A DNA stretch of 64,000 bases, taken from contig NZ_JQJH01000012.1 of NCBI RefSeq assembly GCF_000745425.1, forward strand, positions 1 to 64,000, in the 5' to 3' direction. The notes beneath the pieces are model-generated. The model was not told where the DNA came from, ran no database searches, and worked only from the letters and a program-made list of their open reading frames with translations. The position numbers and the translations under genes were made by a program. Below are positions 46,771 through 56,203 of the stretch, piece by piece (the first letter of the stretch is position 1; every line of letters begins with the position of its first letter). This stretch comes from Beijerinckia mobilis (GTDB lineage Bacteria > Pseudomonadota > Alphaproteobacteria > Rhizobiales > Beijerinckiaceae).

Positions 46771-47094
46771 ATGTGCAAGCTTTTCAGTGAGCTCGACTCC
46801 ACCTCCTACGCGGTCCAAACACGGTCCATACGTATTGGATGTCATGTGACCTCAATCCGGCTGGAAAATCTTTTTTGGGATATGTTGGAAGACATAGCGG
46901 TACAAGAGAACATATCTCTCGGAAAGTTGCTCACAAAATTAAATGATGAATTTCTCGAAACCGTAGAGGGCGTCATCAATTTCACCGCGCTTGTACGATG
47001 CGTTTGTATTCGGCATGCCATGAAAATGCAGAACTCCACTATTACTGGATCTACCAATCCCTATAAATTCAAGGAAAAAAACAAAGCGGCCTAA
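46771..47094 (+). CDS. Ribbon-helix-helix domain protein
   Basis: A 107-residue protein with an RHH_4-like domain: VTSIRLENLFWDMLEDIAVQ, ENISLGKLLTKLND, then ALVRCVCIRHAM. Such proteins are small DNA-binding or unclassified regulators frequent in alphaproteobacteria. ATG 46771 has GAGAA upstream; the frame runs open from 46708. It follows prmR on the same strand after 200 bases, so a link to the cluster is possible but unproven. Confidence 0.7.
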   Translation: MCKLFSELDSTSYAVQTRSIRIGCHVTSIRLENLFWDMLEDIAVQENISLGKLLTKLNDEFLETVEGVINFTALVRCVCIRHAMKMQNSTITGSTNPYKFKEKNKAA

Positions 47095-47472
47095 TTTCAG
47101 CACGATTCAAAAGTAAGCGGAGGCTATTCAAACACCAACTTTAAGTTTCTTTTCATCAAAGCAAACAAAAACCCGATTTCATATACGATACACGAACGTT
47201 TTTCGTTTTCATATTGATGATATACATCAATCTAGCCTTATAGCTTTTTTATTAAATCTATGCATTCAGGAAAGTGTTGGTGATATTTTTGAAAGTGTGG
47301 CGCTATAATAATTAAACCACCTCTTATGATGCTCATTAGAAGCCGATACCATGTATTTTGTATGCACTGACGGCACTAAAATTTACAAATATGCTTTTTC
47401 CCGACGTAAAGCAAAAGTATAATTACAAGACGTCCGCAAAGCAGTATCAAAAAAGCAAGGGAGATCCCAACA
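47095..47472. other. AT-rich intergenic region
   Basis: About 380 bases, AT-rich, no gene recognised. It must carry the promoter of the TPR protein gene; no pattern was convincing. Confidence 0.4.
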
Positions 47473-48936
47473 ATGGTCGGATTTTACACAAACGCGATAA
47501 AGCCGATCGGCGAGCTCCCAACGAACTCCTCGGTATGGCCCTTTAAACGACACGTCGTAATTCATCCAGAAAGACAGAGCTTGCGATCTGCATTACTCTT
47601 GACTTCGTTATTGCTCGCTGTCTTTGCAGTCGATGATCATGCCAAAGCTGCAGAGCAAATGAGGCCGATCACCGCAACCGAAGCACTCCGGCAGGATATC
47701 GTTCCTGGCGCTTCTTCCATCGATTTATCGTTTAAAGCTCCCCAGGAGCAACATGAGGCCTGGATCGAATTTATTACCAAAGGCAATCATGAATTCACAA
47801 ATGCACGCTGGAAAGAAGCATTAAACGCCTATCAAGCTAGTCTTGCGATTGGTCATGCGCTTGTGAAGCTGGATATGATCAATAAAGAATGGCAACATGA
47901 TGTTGTTGTAAGTCTCATCATGATTGGAAATACAAAAGCAGAAATGGAAGATTTTCAAGGTGCCGCTGATGTCTATCATGCGAGTCTGGATCTTTCCAAG
48001 AAACTTGCCGATTCTGATCCCTTCAATCAAGAATGGCAACGCGATATCGCTGTGAGTCTCATCAAGATCGGTATGAACAAACTTGCTCTCAGAGATTCGC
48101 AGGGTGCATTAGAAGCATGCCAGACGGGCCTCTCGATCACGCAAAAACTTTCCCGCGAGACACCAGATAATAGGGAATGGGAGCGCGACATCGCCGTAGG
48201 TTCGTTTATCATGGGAATGATCGAACAGACGAAAGGCAATAGAGAGGCAGCTCTTGAGGCCTATCAGTCGAGCCTCACAATTACACGCAGGCTTTCCACA
48301 GAAAATCCCGATAATGTGGACTTACACCATGATATCCAGCTTACCCTCAAAAAGATCGGATCATTAAAGAAAGAGCATGGCGATGTTCAGGGTGCTCTCG
48401 ACGCGTATCAGGAACATCACGATATCTGCCGCAGAATAGTCGAGTTAGATCCAGATAGCCCTGCCAGGCGACGTGATGTCTCGCTCAGTCTTGCGATGAT
48501 TGGCGATGTAAAACGTGCTGCCGCCGATACGCAAGGTGCTCTCAATGCTTACAATGCAAGTCTGGAAATGACACGTAAGCTCGTCAATCTCGACAGCCGT
48601 TCCCTGCCGTGGAAACGCGATATGGTGCTGAGCGCGAACCGGATCGGCGACGTGAAAATGGAGACTGGCGATCGGCAAGGCGCCCGCGAAGCTTACGAAC
48701 AAGCACTTGAGATTAATCGTAAACGTATTTCCGAGGTTTCCAATGAACTAGAAACCCAAAGTGATCTCGTCACATCCCTGTTGAAGGTCGGCGGAATAAA
48801 CGGCGACATTCGATTGATCCAAGAAGCTCGATTGATTCTTCAAAAGCTTGATGAAGATAACAGGCTGAATGCTCAGCTCAGGGATCAGCGTGATACAATT
48901 GACCAATTATTTGCCGATCGATTATCACGGCACTGA
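47473..48936 (+). CDS. Exported tetratricopeptide-repeat protein
   Basis: A 487-residue protein with a long N-terminal region and a hydrophobic signal or anchor segment (LRSALLLTSLLLAVFAVDD, about residues 37-55). From about residue 100 it is a solenoid of seven or so repeats with a spacing near 50 residues, each carrying GAL-AYQ-SL, a downstream D-P-N motif and a W-RDI-SL-IG motif. This pattern, common in Rhizobiales, serves protein binding; no enzyme domain is seen. AAGGGAGATCC precedes ATG 47473. Its connection to the prm cluster is only by position. Confidence 0.75.
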   Translation: MVGFYTNAIKPIGELPTNSSVWPFKRHVVIHPERQSLRSALLLTSLLLAVFAVDDHAKAAEQMRPITATEALRQDIVPGASSIDLSFKAPQEQHEAWIEFITKGNHEFTNARWKEALNAYQASLAIGHALVKLDMINKEWQHDVVVSLIMIGNTKAEMEDFQGAADVYHASLDLSKKLADSDPFNQEWQRDIAVSLIKIGMNKLALRDSQGALEACQTGLSITQKLSRETPDNREWERDIAVGSFIMGMIEQTKGNREAALEAYQSSLTITRRLSTENPDNVDLHHDIQLTLKKIGSLKKEHGDVQGALDAYQEHHDICRRIVELDPDSPARRRDVSLSLAMIGDVKRAAADTQGALNAYNASLEMTRKLVNLDSRSLPWKRDMVLSANRIGDVKMETGDRQGAREAYEQALEINRKRISEVSNELETQSDLVTSLLKVGGINGDIRLIQEARLILQKLDEDNRLNAQLRDQRDTIDQLFADRLSRH

Positions 48937-49083
48937 AATAAGACGCTCCATAGAAAACGCGGCGAGAGCGCGTATCTTCCCTTGTCGTATTTAAGGAATA
49001 AGGCCACTTTGATGACATCGGGACAGTTTAAGAGTTGATGGAACCATTGGACGAGGCGCACTATTAAGATGGTAGCCCTATCC

Positions 49084-50406
49084 TTAGAGAGTCAGCCGCA
49101 CCACTTCGCCGAAGGGAAAGCTTCGGTCGTCGGCGATACATCCCCACAAGACCGGATAATCCGGAGCGTCCGGCGGAAATTCTCCATCGCCATCGGTCAG
49201 ATAGATGAGCGCGTCAGGGCATAGCTCCTGCTCAGCGAGATAATCGAAAACCGGCGTAAAACGCGTCCCTCCGCCGCCCGGCGCACCAAGGCTCCGGATC
49301 GTCAACAATTGTTCAGCCACTTCGAGATCATCCACGCGCTGCAACACGGCATCACACCACAGAAGCAAAAGTCTTCTCGGAGCGAGGCTATCGAGAATGC
49401 CGCTGATTTCGGAAAGAAACAGGCGCAGGCTTGGTTCCGTGATCGAGCCCGAGGAATCAACACCAATGATAATCAGATTGGCCCCTTCGCCGATACGGGC
49501 CGGAGCGCCAATCCCGCGGATGATCATATGTCTGTCGAGTTTACGCCAGGAATAACGGCTACGCCCCGTTTCCCGCGCGAAAAAGGCGGCAATTTTGTCG
49601 CGCCAATGCACTTTCGGAACGAGAATTTGACCAAGGAAACGCGATAACGCGCCGCCATGGCGTCCCTGCAGACGCTCGATTTCAGCTGCTTCCGCTATGG
49701 CCGCAGACCAGGCCGCCTGATTTTTTTCTCCGTCGGCATCGACGGCCTTGCGATTACGCCAGCGTTTCGGCGTGCCTTCACCAGCTTCGAGATGACTGTC
49801 GAGATCACCGCCAGGCGAGGGCTCCGACGCTACATGCAATTTACGATAGACATCGATTGAGCTTTCCGTCGCCTTGCCGAAACTCGGCTCATGGCGTCCC
49901 ACGGCGACCTCCGGCAAGGTACCGATCTGCGCGGAAACAAGCATATCGTTGACGATGAAATCCTGCGCCAGAGCCAGCATGATATGGTCGAGCGCCAAAA
50001 CCAGACCATCGGCATAGATGACCTGGCCCGAACGCCGCAGAAGTGTCCCGAGATGGAGATGGTCGAGAATGCAATGGGCGACCAGATGCGCCATCAAAAA
50101 TTCGCGTTCAGCAAGCGGCAGCGTCAGAAATGTTCGCGGATTGAGGAAGAGTGAAAAGCCGTCTGTGCCAGCGATTGGAACGTGATCCGTGAAATAGGCG
50201 AGCTCATTGTCAATCGTGCTCATCAACGTGTAAAGAACATGAGAAAAGGCTGGACAGCGCCACAAAAAGGCAGCGCGTGTTTCTTCCCACGCCTTCCGCT
50301 GTTCTTCGCTGAGCGGAACGAACGGCAAACCATACTCTTCCCGCGCAGTCTCCTCCAGCAACAACTCTCTGGCCTCTTCCCGGTCTAGCGCCGTGGGTAT
50401 AGTCAT
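49084..50406 (-). CDS. DUF2201/VWA-type putative metallopeptidase-like protein
   Basis: A 440-residue protein with a metallopeptidase-like N-terminal domain and a C-terminal VWA-type domain (IIIGVDSSGSITEPSLRLFL, a MIDAS-like DxSxS). The expected HExxH is altered: residues about 107-111 read HLVAH, so the catalytic Glu is Leu and peptidase activity is doubtful. TRFTPVFDYLAEQ and LIYLTDGDGEFPPDAPDY are further VWA parts. ATG 50406 follows AGGCGGGG; 50424 would overlap the upstream gene and lacks a ribosome binding site. It lies 7 bases after the MoxR-type ATPase gene, a pairing typical of chaperone-like MoxR/VWA systems that mature metal or cofactor enzymes. Confidence 0.82.
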   Translation of the reverse strand: MTIPTALDREEARELLLEETAREEYGLPFVPLSEEQRKAWEETRAAFLWRCPAFSHVLYTLMSTIDNELAYFTDHVPIAGTDGFSLFLNPRTFLTLPLAEREFLMAHLVAHCILDHLHLGTLLRRSGQVIYADGLVLALDHIMLALAQDFIVNDMLVSAQIGTLPEVAVGRHEPSFGKATESSIDVYRKLHVASEPSPGGDLDSHLEAGEGTPKRWRNRKAVDADGEKNQAAWSAAIAEAAEIERLQGRHGGALSRFLGQILVPKVHWRDKIAAFFARETGRSRYSWRKLDRHMIIRGIGAPARIGEGANLIIIGVDSSGSITEPSLRLFLSEISGILDSLAPRRLLLLWCDAVLQRVDDLEVAEQLLTIRSLGAPGGGGTRFTPVFDYLAEQELCPDALIYLTDGDGEFPPDAPDYPVLWGCIADDRSFPFGEVVRLTL

Positions 50407-50413
50407 CCCCGCC

Positions 50414-51493
50414 TCATCGCCCATATTGCAACAGGTTGATCATGCCGGCATTCCTTTTGGTCCAGGCCATGACCTCCTTGTTGGCGATGAGCACTGGAGC
50501 GCGTTTGAACGCGGCTTTACCAAAGGCCATGGCCATATCAACGGGCAGACGTTCGATGTAGCGGATAATCTGGCCAATCGTGTCACGCTCCGCCCGCGCG
50601 GCCAGAAAGAAGGCGACCAGCATCTGCTCGTCGATCTTTTGCGGCAGCAAAGCCTTTTCCGGAGCCTCCAATATATCCTCTAGCGCGGGCAGTTTGAGGC
50701 GCGTCGCGATCATCGCGAAGAATTGTCGCTGAGCCGCGACACCGATGAGGCCCGCGACTTCTATCGCGAGATCAGGATCCTCAATCGGCGCGGCACCGTC
50801 AGGACCCGCCAAAGCCTGCATGAAACGATCGGCAAGCACCAGCGAGCGTGGCGTGCACCAGGGTCCCTGCACTTCCGGCACCTCGCTCGCAAAGACGATT
50901 GTCGGATTGAGCTTGGTAAAGGCTATCGCCTCGGCGGAGACATTGTTTTGTACGGCCCAATGGATCCAGCTCTCGATATCGTCGGTGATCTCGATTTCCA
51001 TCCGGCGGTTGATCAGATGATCGAGACGGCGGGTTGAGCCTGAGCGATCTCTCTGCCTGTTGCCAGCCGTCCAGATCCGCCAGCCGGGCGGAATTCTGTG
51101 AGAGCCGAGGCGACCCGAAAGCGCGCCTTCACCCAGTATCTTTTTGACATCGACATCAAGCTTGTCTTCCTCATCCACGAAGACAATGCCACCATCATAG
51201 GCCTCAAGAGGTTTGTTTTCGGCCGTCATCCACCAGAACGGCCGCGTGAATTCGGAATAGGAGCTGCCGTCCCGTGTCACCGGGACAAGATAACCCGTCG
51301 CATCGGCAATCGTCAGGCTGCCGCCATTGATGATGACAATGCCAAAAGCCTTGTCAGGATAGCGGCTGGCGAGCAGTTCCGGGACCGCCTCAATCGTCGT
51401 CGATTTGCCGCGGCCGGGCGCCGATTGCAGGTGAATGCATAAGCCGGATTCATACCAGGCCGGTATGCGTGCAAGAACCGTATCAAGCTTCAA
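50414..51493 (-). CDS. MoxR-type AAA+ ATPase
   Basis: A 359-residue AAA+ protein with Walker A SAPGRGKST (about residues 24-32), Walker B GGIVFVDEEDKLDVDVK and sensor PPGWRIWTAGNRQRDRSG. MoxR ATPases pair with VWA-domain partners and activate target enzymes. It starts at TTG 51493 with AGGA 9 bases upstream, and is followed at once by its VWA partner gene. The target is not known; a metal-dependent oxidase would fit the family, and a methylotroph-like genome offers several. Confidence 0.82.
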   Translation of the reverse strand: MKLDTVLARIPAWYESGLCIHLQSAPGRGKSTTIEAVPELLASRYPDKAFGIVIINGGSLTIADATGYLVPVTRDGSSYSEFTRPFWWMTAENKPLEAYDGGIVFVDEEDKLDVDVKKILGEGALSGRLGSHRIPPGWRIWTAGNRQRDRSGSTRRLDHLINRRMEIEITDDIESWIHWAVQNNVSAEAIAFTKLNPTIVFASEVPEVQGPWCTPRSLVLADRFMQALAGPDGAAPIEDPDLAIEVAGLIGVAAQRQFFAMIATRLKLPALEDILEAPEKALLPQKIDEQMLVAFFLAARAERDTIGQIIRYIERLPVDMAMAFGKAAFKRAPVLIANKEVMAWTKRNAGMINLLQYGR

Positions 51494-51608
51494 ATGTCCG
51501 TTCCTGTCTCTGATACCTGGTCACAATGAGCATGACTCATCGAGACCTGGCCGCCGCGACCGCATTGCAGCGCCTACCTCGTATAACGCCATTGCGGCTC
51601 CGGCATCA

Positions 51609-52064
51609 TCACCCGAGTGTCAATGCAAGGATCGCCTTGAACTCGTCATAGATCTCGAGGCGTCGCGCCGCGGCACCGCACATGTCATAAGGATCCAGCG
51701 GATCACGCAGAGTCGGCAATAATTCGAAAAAGGCGTCGACAGCAGATTGGCGTGTGTATGTCAACGTCAGATTATAGAGCGCCTCGATCACGGCATTGCG
51801 GCGTTCGTCCCGATGCCAGCGGGCATTGTAGAAACCGCAATCGATAAAGGCCGCATAGGCATAGGCCGCGCCAAAAACACCGCGAGAGAAACTGCACCGA
51901 TAAATGCGGCAGTGAATGAAGCGGACATTGGTGAGATCCATGTCCTCGAAATTGAGATTGCGCAAATCGCAATATTCGAATGTCCAAGCTGGCGGTCCTT
52001 CTATGGCGGGAAGATCCTCCTGCATGATGATCCGATGAGAGAATATTTGTGCCGTCTCACCCAT
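51609..52064 (-). CDS. Pentapeptide-repeat protein
   Basis: A 151-residue protein with about ten tandem pentapeptides at residues 32-80 (CDLRN LNFED MDLTN, then VRFIH CRIYR CSFSR), central hydrophobic residue Leu, Phe or Ile each time, forming a right-handed beta-helix. A helical C-terminal half follows. ATG 52064 is preferred to TTG 52085. It is the first of three minus-strand genes with the AAA+ and VWA genes (116 bases to the AAA gene), so it may belong to that module. No cyclic nucleotide or kinase domain is visible. Confidence 0.75.
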   Translation of the reverse strand: MGETAQIFSHRIIMQEDLPAIEGPPAWTFEYCDLRNLNFEDMDLTNVRFIHCRIYRCSFSRGVFGAAYAYAAFIDCGFYNARWHRDERRNAVIEALYNLTLTYTRQSAVDAFFELLPTLRDPLDPYDMCGAAARRLEIYDEFKAILALTLG

Positions 52065-52410
52065 GGGCTGGCCTTTGATGCGCAAAGATCGAAAATCGAC
52101 TTGCGCGCCGACGGCTTCGAAATGAAGAACGCCGATGTGGAAGGATCAGGGCTTTAGCGCGCGCCTGCGCGACCACGGCCCCTTTGGAATGGGGTTGTTT
52201 TAGAAAAGGTGTCTCTTTTTCTCAAGCTGCCGCCGGAACAGATGCAAAATGTCTCTTGAGCAGCCGACCTTTCATCTCTTATACCAAGATCGGTAAAGTG
52301 GCGGCTGGCCTCTTTATCGAATTTTTGAAGTCTCATATTTTCAATGTGATCGCGAAATGTGAGAGCGTTCCACCGGTCCGTCCCACGACCGATGGCAGAG
52401 CACGGCAATC

Positions 52411-52599
52411 ATGAAGTTTCTCATTTTCATCCTCGGGCCCAGTCTGCTCGCTATCGCCGTTCCGCTCTATAACCGGATCGAGCCACGTTTGGCCGGTTTT
52501 CCCGTTTTCTATTGGTATCTCTTGCTGCTGATCCCGTTCGGCTCCTTGTGCCTTTATCTTTACGACAGGGGGCGCAGCGATGATCGACGCCCTGAATAA
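52411..52599 (+). CDS. DUF3311 small membrane protein, symporter partner
   Basis: A 62-residue protein with two transmembrane helices (LIFILGPSLLAIAVPLY and YWYLLLLIPFGSLCLYLY). This family is usually encoded just before Na+/solute symporters of MctP type. It overlaps the symporter gene by 20 bases, strongly implying co-translation and a complex. Confidence 0.88.
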   Translation: MKFLIFILGPSLLAIAVPLYNRIEPRLAGFPVFYWYLLLLIPFGSLCLYLYDRGRSDDRRPE

Positions 52600-54112
52600 A
52601 CCGGCCGCGGCGGTTTTCGTCGGCTTCTTTCTGTTTGTCAGTGTGCTCGGTTTCATCGCTGCCCATTGGAAACGCGCCGATCTCGACGATCTGCATGAAT
52701 GGGGGCTTGGCGGTCGGCGCTTTGGCCCCTGGATCTCCTGGTTCCTGATCGGCGGCGATCTTTATACGGCCTATACGGTCATCGCCGTGCCATCGGTTGT
52801 CTATGCAATCGGCGCCTACGGCTTTTTCGCTATTCCCTATACGATCCTGATCTATCCGCTTCTTTATGTCGTATTCCCTAAACTCTGGAGCGAAACACAC
52901 AAACACGGCTATCTCACCGCCGGCGATTACGTCTATGGCCGTTTCAACAATCGGTGGCTCGAAGGCGCAGTCGCCTTCACCGGCATTCTGGCGACCATGC
53001 CCTATATCGCCCTGCAATTGATCGGCATGGAAAAGGTCATCAAGGCACTGGGTTTTTCCGCCGAAGGCTTCATGGGCCATATGCCCCTCGGCATCGCCTT
53101 TCTCTTGCTGGCTCTCTATACTTACAAGAGCGGCCTGCGCGCGCCGGCGATGATCGCCTTCGTCAAGGATCTCATGATCTATGTGGTGGTCATCGCTGCG
53201 ATCATCATCATACCGGCCAGGCTCGGCGGCTATGGCGCGATCTTCGACGCGGCGCAATCGGTCTTCACCGAAAAGATGGTGATCTCCCAAGGCAAGATCG
53301 TGGCGGGCATCATGCTCACGCCGGGTCAGATCATGCCCTTCATCACGCTCGCCATCGGCTCCGCCATGGCTTTGTTCATGTATCCCCATGCGCTCACCGG
53401 CATTCTCTCCGCCTCGGGCGGCAAGGCGATCCGTACCAATGCCATCACCCTGCCCGCCTATTCCGTCGCGCTCGTCCTCATCGCCCTCATGGGCTACATG
53501 GCTCACGCAGCTGGTATCAGGACACAGGATCCGCAAGATGCCGTGCCGCAACTGTTCTTGACGATGTTTCCAGACTGGTTCGCCGGTTTTGCCTTTGCGA
53601 GCATCGCGATTGGCGCTCTGGTTCCTGCCGCCATCATGTCAATCGGCGCTGCCAATACATTCACCCGCAATCTATGGAAACCCTTATTCCAACCGGCCAT
53701 TTCAACACGCGATGAAGCTGCGCTGGCAAAATTCACCTCCCTGCTCGTCAAGGTCGGCGCGCTTTTCGTCATCCTTTTCATGCCGACCAAATTCGCGCTC
53801 GACCTGCAATTGCTCGGCGGCATCTGGATGATCCAGATTTTCCCGGCAATCGTCTGCGGCCTTTTCTCCAGGCGCTTCAACGGTACGGGCCTGCTCGCGG
53901 GCTGGAGCCTCGGGATGGCGCTCGGCACCTGGCTTTCCTGGGGCGCAACCGCCTGGACGCCGCTTACCAAATTATTCGGCTATGCCAATTTCGGCATTTA
54001 CAATGGGCTGACGGCGCTCGCCGTCAATCTCATTGTCGCCTATTGCGTCTCTCGCCTGTCGCCGTGGGATCAATACGCCCATCTCCCGGGCAATCAGAAG
54101 GAATGGCTCTGA
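52580..54112 (+). CDS. Sodium/solute symporter (SSS family, MctP-like monocarboxylate transporter)
   Basis: A 510-residue protein with about 13 transmembrane helices. The N-terminus has WGLGGRRFGPWISWFLIGGD typical of SSS transporters, and the middle GSAMALFMYPHALTGILSAS is a family signature. Pairing with DUF3311 points to MctP-type uptake of lactate, pyruvate, acetate or similar acids. In this genome such uptake could feed C2-C3 metabolism, but no direct link to the propane genes is shown. The KefB-like gene converges 7 bases after its stop. Confidence 0.85.
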   Translation: MIDALNKPAAAVFVGFFLFVSVLGFIAAHWKRADLDDLHEWGLGGRRFGPWISWFLIGGDLYTAYTVIAVPSVVYAIGAYGFFAIPYTILIYPLLYVVFPKLWSETHKHGYLTAGDYVYGRFNNRWLEGAVAFTGILATMPYIALQLIGMEKVIKALGFSAEGFMGHMPLGIAFLLLALYTYKSGLRAPAMIAFVKDLMIYVVVIAAIIIIPARLGGYGAIFDAAQSVFTEKMVISQGKIVAGIMLTPGQIMPFITLAIGSAMALFMYPHALTGILSASGGKAIRTNAITLPAYSVALVLIALMGYMAHAAGIRTQDPQDAVPQLFLTMFPDWFAGFAFASIAIGALVPAAIMSIGAANTFTRNLWKPLFQPAISTRDEAALAKFTSLLVKVGALFVILFMPTKFALDLQLLGGIWMIQIFPAIVCGLFSRRFNGTGLLAGWSLGMALGTWLSWGATAWTPLTKLFGYANFGIYNGLTALAVNLIVAYCVSRLSPWDQYAHLPGNQKEWL

Positions 54113-54119
54113 GCCGCCT

Positions 54120-55940
54120 TTAACCGGCCTGTTTCGGGACCCTCACCCCTTCAGGATTTTTCCCTGTGTCGCGCTGTTTTTCCGATGCGCCAAGATCGCG
54201 CGAGAAAAGCTCCATCAATTCATCTCGCGTCTGCTGCGCGGTTTGAATGAGCTGGCGTTCGTCTTCGTAAAAGGCATGCGTCTCGACGAGGACCTTTTCA
54301 TCATGCTGGCGGAAGAAATCGACGGTCCGCTCCGCCTCCTTCGCCGCCACCCCTAAAGTTTTCAGCACCATGCGGGAAAGGACCAGGCTCGAATGATAGG
54401 TCTCCCGCACGATACCATCGATGTTGCGGTCCATCAGCAGATGATGGTGACGGCGATTGCGGGCTCTGGCGAGGATTTTGAGATTGGGAAATGCCTCCCT
54501 CGCCATATCGACGACCTTCAGCGTTTCTTCCATATCCGCGAGCGCGACGACCAGCAGCTTCGCCCTCTCCGCACCGGCTGCCCGAAGAACATCGAGCCGG
54601 CCCGGATCGCCATAAAAGACCTTGGTCCCATAGCGCCTGACAAATTCGACCTGCTCCTCGTCCTTTTCCAACGCCGTGAAGGGGATGTTCTTCATCGCGA
54701 GAATACGGCCGACGATCTGCCCGACACGCCCGAACCCGCAGATGATCACCGACGATTCTTCATCGAAGACTTTGTCGTAGACCGGCTTCCTGGCCGGCTC
54801 GAACCGGGGAATGAGAGAGCGCTCCGAGAGCGAGAACAGGACGGGCGTCGTCAGCATCGACAAGGCGATGATCAATGTGAGCTGATTGGCAAGCGGCGTC
54901 GAAAGAACACCCGCACCGACAGCGGTGGCGAAGAGGACGAAGCTGAATTCACTGCCCTGCGACAGGGACAATGCGAAACGGATACTCGCCTGCATATCGC
55001 TTCCGCGCAGACGGCCGAGCGCGAAAGCCACGACGATCTTGACGACGGTCATCACCAGAAGGCCAAGACCAATGGTGATGGGATCCGTCAACAGGAGATC
55101 AAGATTTGCCGACATCCCTACCGAGATGAAGAAAAAGCCGAGCAGCAACCCTTCAAAAGGCTCGATATCCGCCTGCAACTCATGCCGGAACTCGGAATCC
55201 GATAAAAGGACGCCACCCAGAAAGGCGCCGAGAGAGGCCGAAAGCCCCGCGCCGAGAGCGATCGCCGCCGCGCCGACGACGATCAAAAGGGCCAAAGCGG
55301 TGAATGTTTCCGGTGTGCGTGATGCCCCGATGAGCCGGAAGACCGGACGGATGAAAAACCGGCCGCCGAGCAGAATGACCACAATGCCAAGAATGCCGCG
55401 GGCGACCTGTATCCACGGATCATCCAGCGGCAAACCTTCGCCGGTCACAAGAGGCACCAGCGCGACCATGGGAATGAAGGAGAGATCCTGAAACAGCAGA
55501 ACCGAAAAGGCGTCACGCCCTGCGGTGGTCGCAAGCAAGTCTCGCTCCGCGAGAAGCGGCAGAACGATGGCCGTGGACGATAAAGCAAGCCCCGCCGCAA
55601 CAACGAGAGCGCCGGTCCATCCGGGGCCCGCGAGATGAACGAGTGGAAGCAGAACGGCGCCGGTCAGCAACAATTGTCCGACGCCAAGACCGAAAACCGT
55701 CTTGCGCATGATCCACAGGCGGCGCGGGCGAAGCTCGAGACCGATGAGAAACAAGAGCATGACAATGCCGAGTTCCGCGATCTCGCGGATATCGTCAACA
55801 TCGGTTACAAGGCGAAGCCCGGCGGGCCCGATGATAATGCCCCCGATGAGATAACCAAGCACATTGCCGAAACCGGCACGCCGCGACAAGGGTGTGAACA
55901 GGACATTCGCGGCAAGCAGGCTCAGAAGCGTGTGGAGCAT
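54120..55940 (-). CDS. CPA2-family monovalent cation:proton antiporter with TrkA-N domain
   Basis: A 606-residue protein of the KefB/KefC/YbaL type. The N-terminal half has about 12 helices (FGNVLGYLIGGIIIGPAGLR; LQDLSFIPMVALVPL; LGAFLGGVLLSDSEFRHEL). From about residue 390 a Rossmann TrkA-N domain begins, SVIICGFGRVGQIVGRILA, continuing to a helical C-terminus (residues 530-606) with a charged tail. Probable potassium or proton exchange under thiol or osmotic stress; exact ion unknown. Glutathione gating is possible since the Kef relatives use it. Confidence 0.88.
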   Translation of the reverse strand: MLHTLLSLLAANVLFTPLSRRAGFGNVLGYLIGGIIIGPAGLRLVTDVDDIREIAELGIVMLLFLIGLELRPRRLWIMRKTVFGLGVGQLLLTGAVLLPLVHLAGPGWTGALVVAAGLALSSTAIVLPLLAERDLLATTAGRDAFSVLLFQDLSFIPMVALVPLVTGEGLPLDDPWIQVARGILGIVVILLGGRFFIRPVFRLIGASRTPETFTALALLIVVGAAAIALGAGLSASLGAFLGGVLLSDSEFRHELQADIEPFEGLLLGFFFISVGMSANLDLLLTDPITIGLGLLVMTVVKIVVAFALGRLRGSDMQASIRFALSLSQGSEFSFVLFATAVGAGVLSTPLANQLTLIIALSMLTTPVLFSLSERSLIPRFEPARKPVYDKVFDEESSVIICGFGRVGQIVGRILAMKNIPFTALEKDEEQVEFVRRYGTKVFYGDPGRLDVLRAAGAERAKLLVVALADMEETLKVVDMAREAFPNLKILARARNRRHHHLLMDRNIDGIVRETYHSSLVLSRMVLKTLGVAAKEAERTVDFFRQHDEKVLVETHAFYEDERQLIQTAQQTRDELMELFSRDLGASEKQRDTGKNPEGVRVPKQAG

Positions 55941-56203
55941 TCAATCTTTTCCGGTGGATCGTGTTTTCATCAGGGCCGATATCGATGGTGCCGCTTGCAA
56001 ATGCCAGGCAGATTCCACCTCCTGTTCGAGGCGCAGCTATAACAGGAAAGTCTGGTATCAGCCACCGCCACACCTCCCGTCACAGCCTGTCTCTATTGCC
56101 AAAAGAGCATTGGAACAGGATAGAAAGAGGTGCTTGATGCGCCAGCTCACATCAGCCGGTGGCGGTCCGACAAGCCCCTCGGTGACAAGACCAAAGGAAT
56201 GTC

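Noticed and set aside
49084-50406. Active zinc metallopeptidase
   Set aside because: The HExxH motif is HLVAH, so the catalytic Glu is missing.
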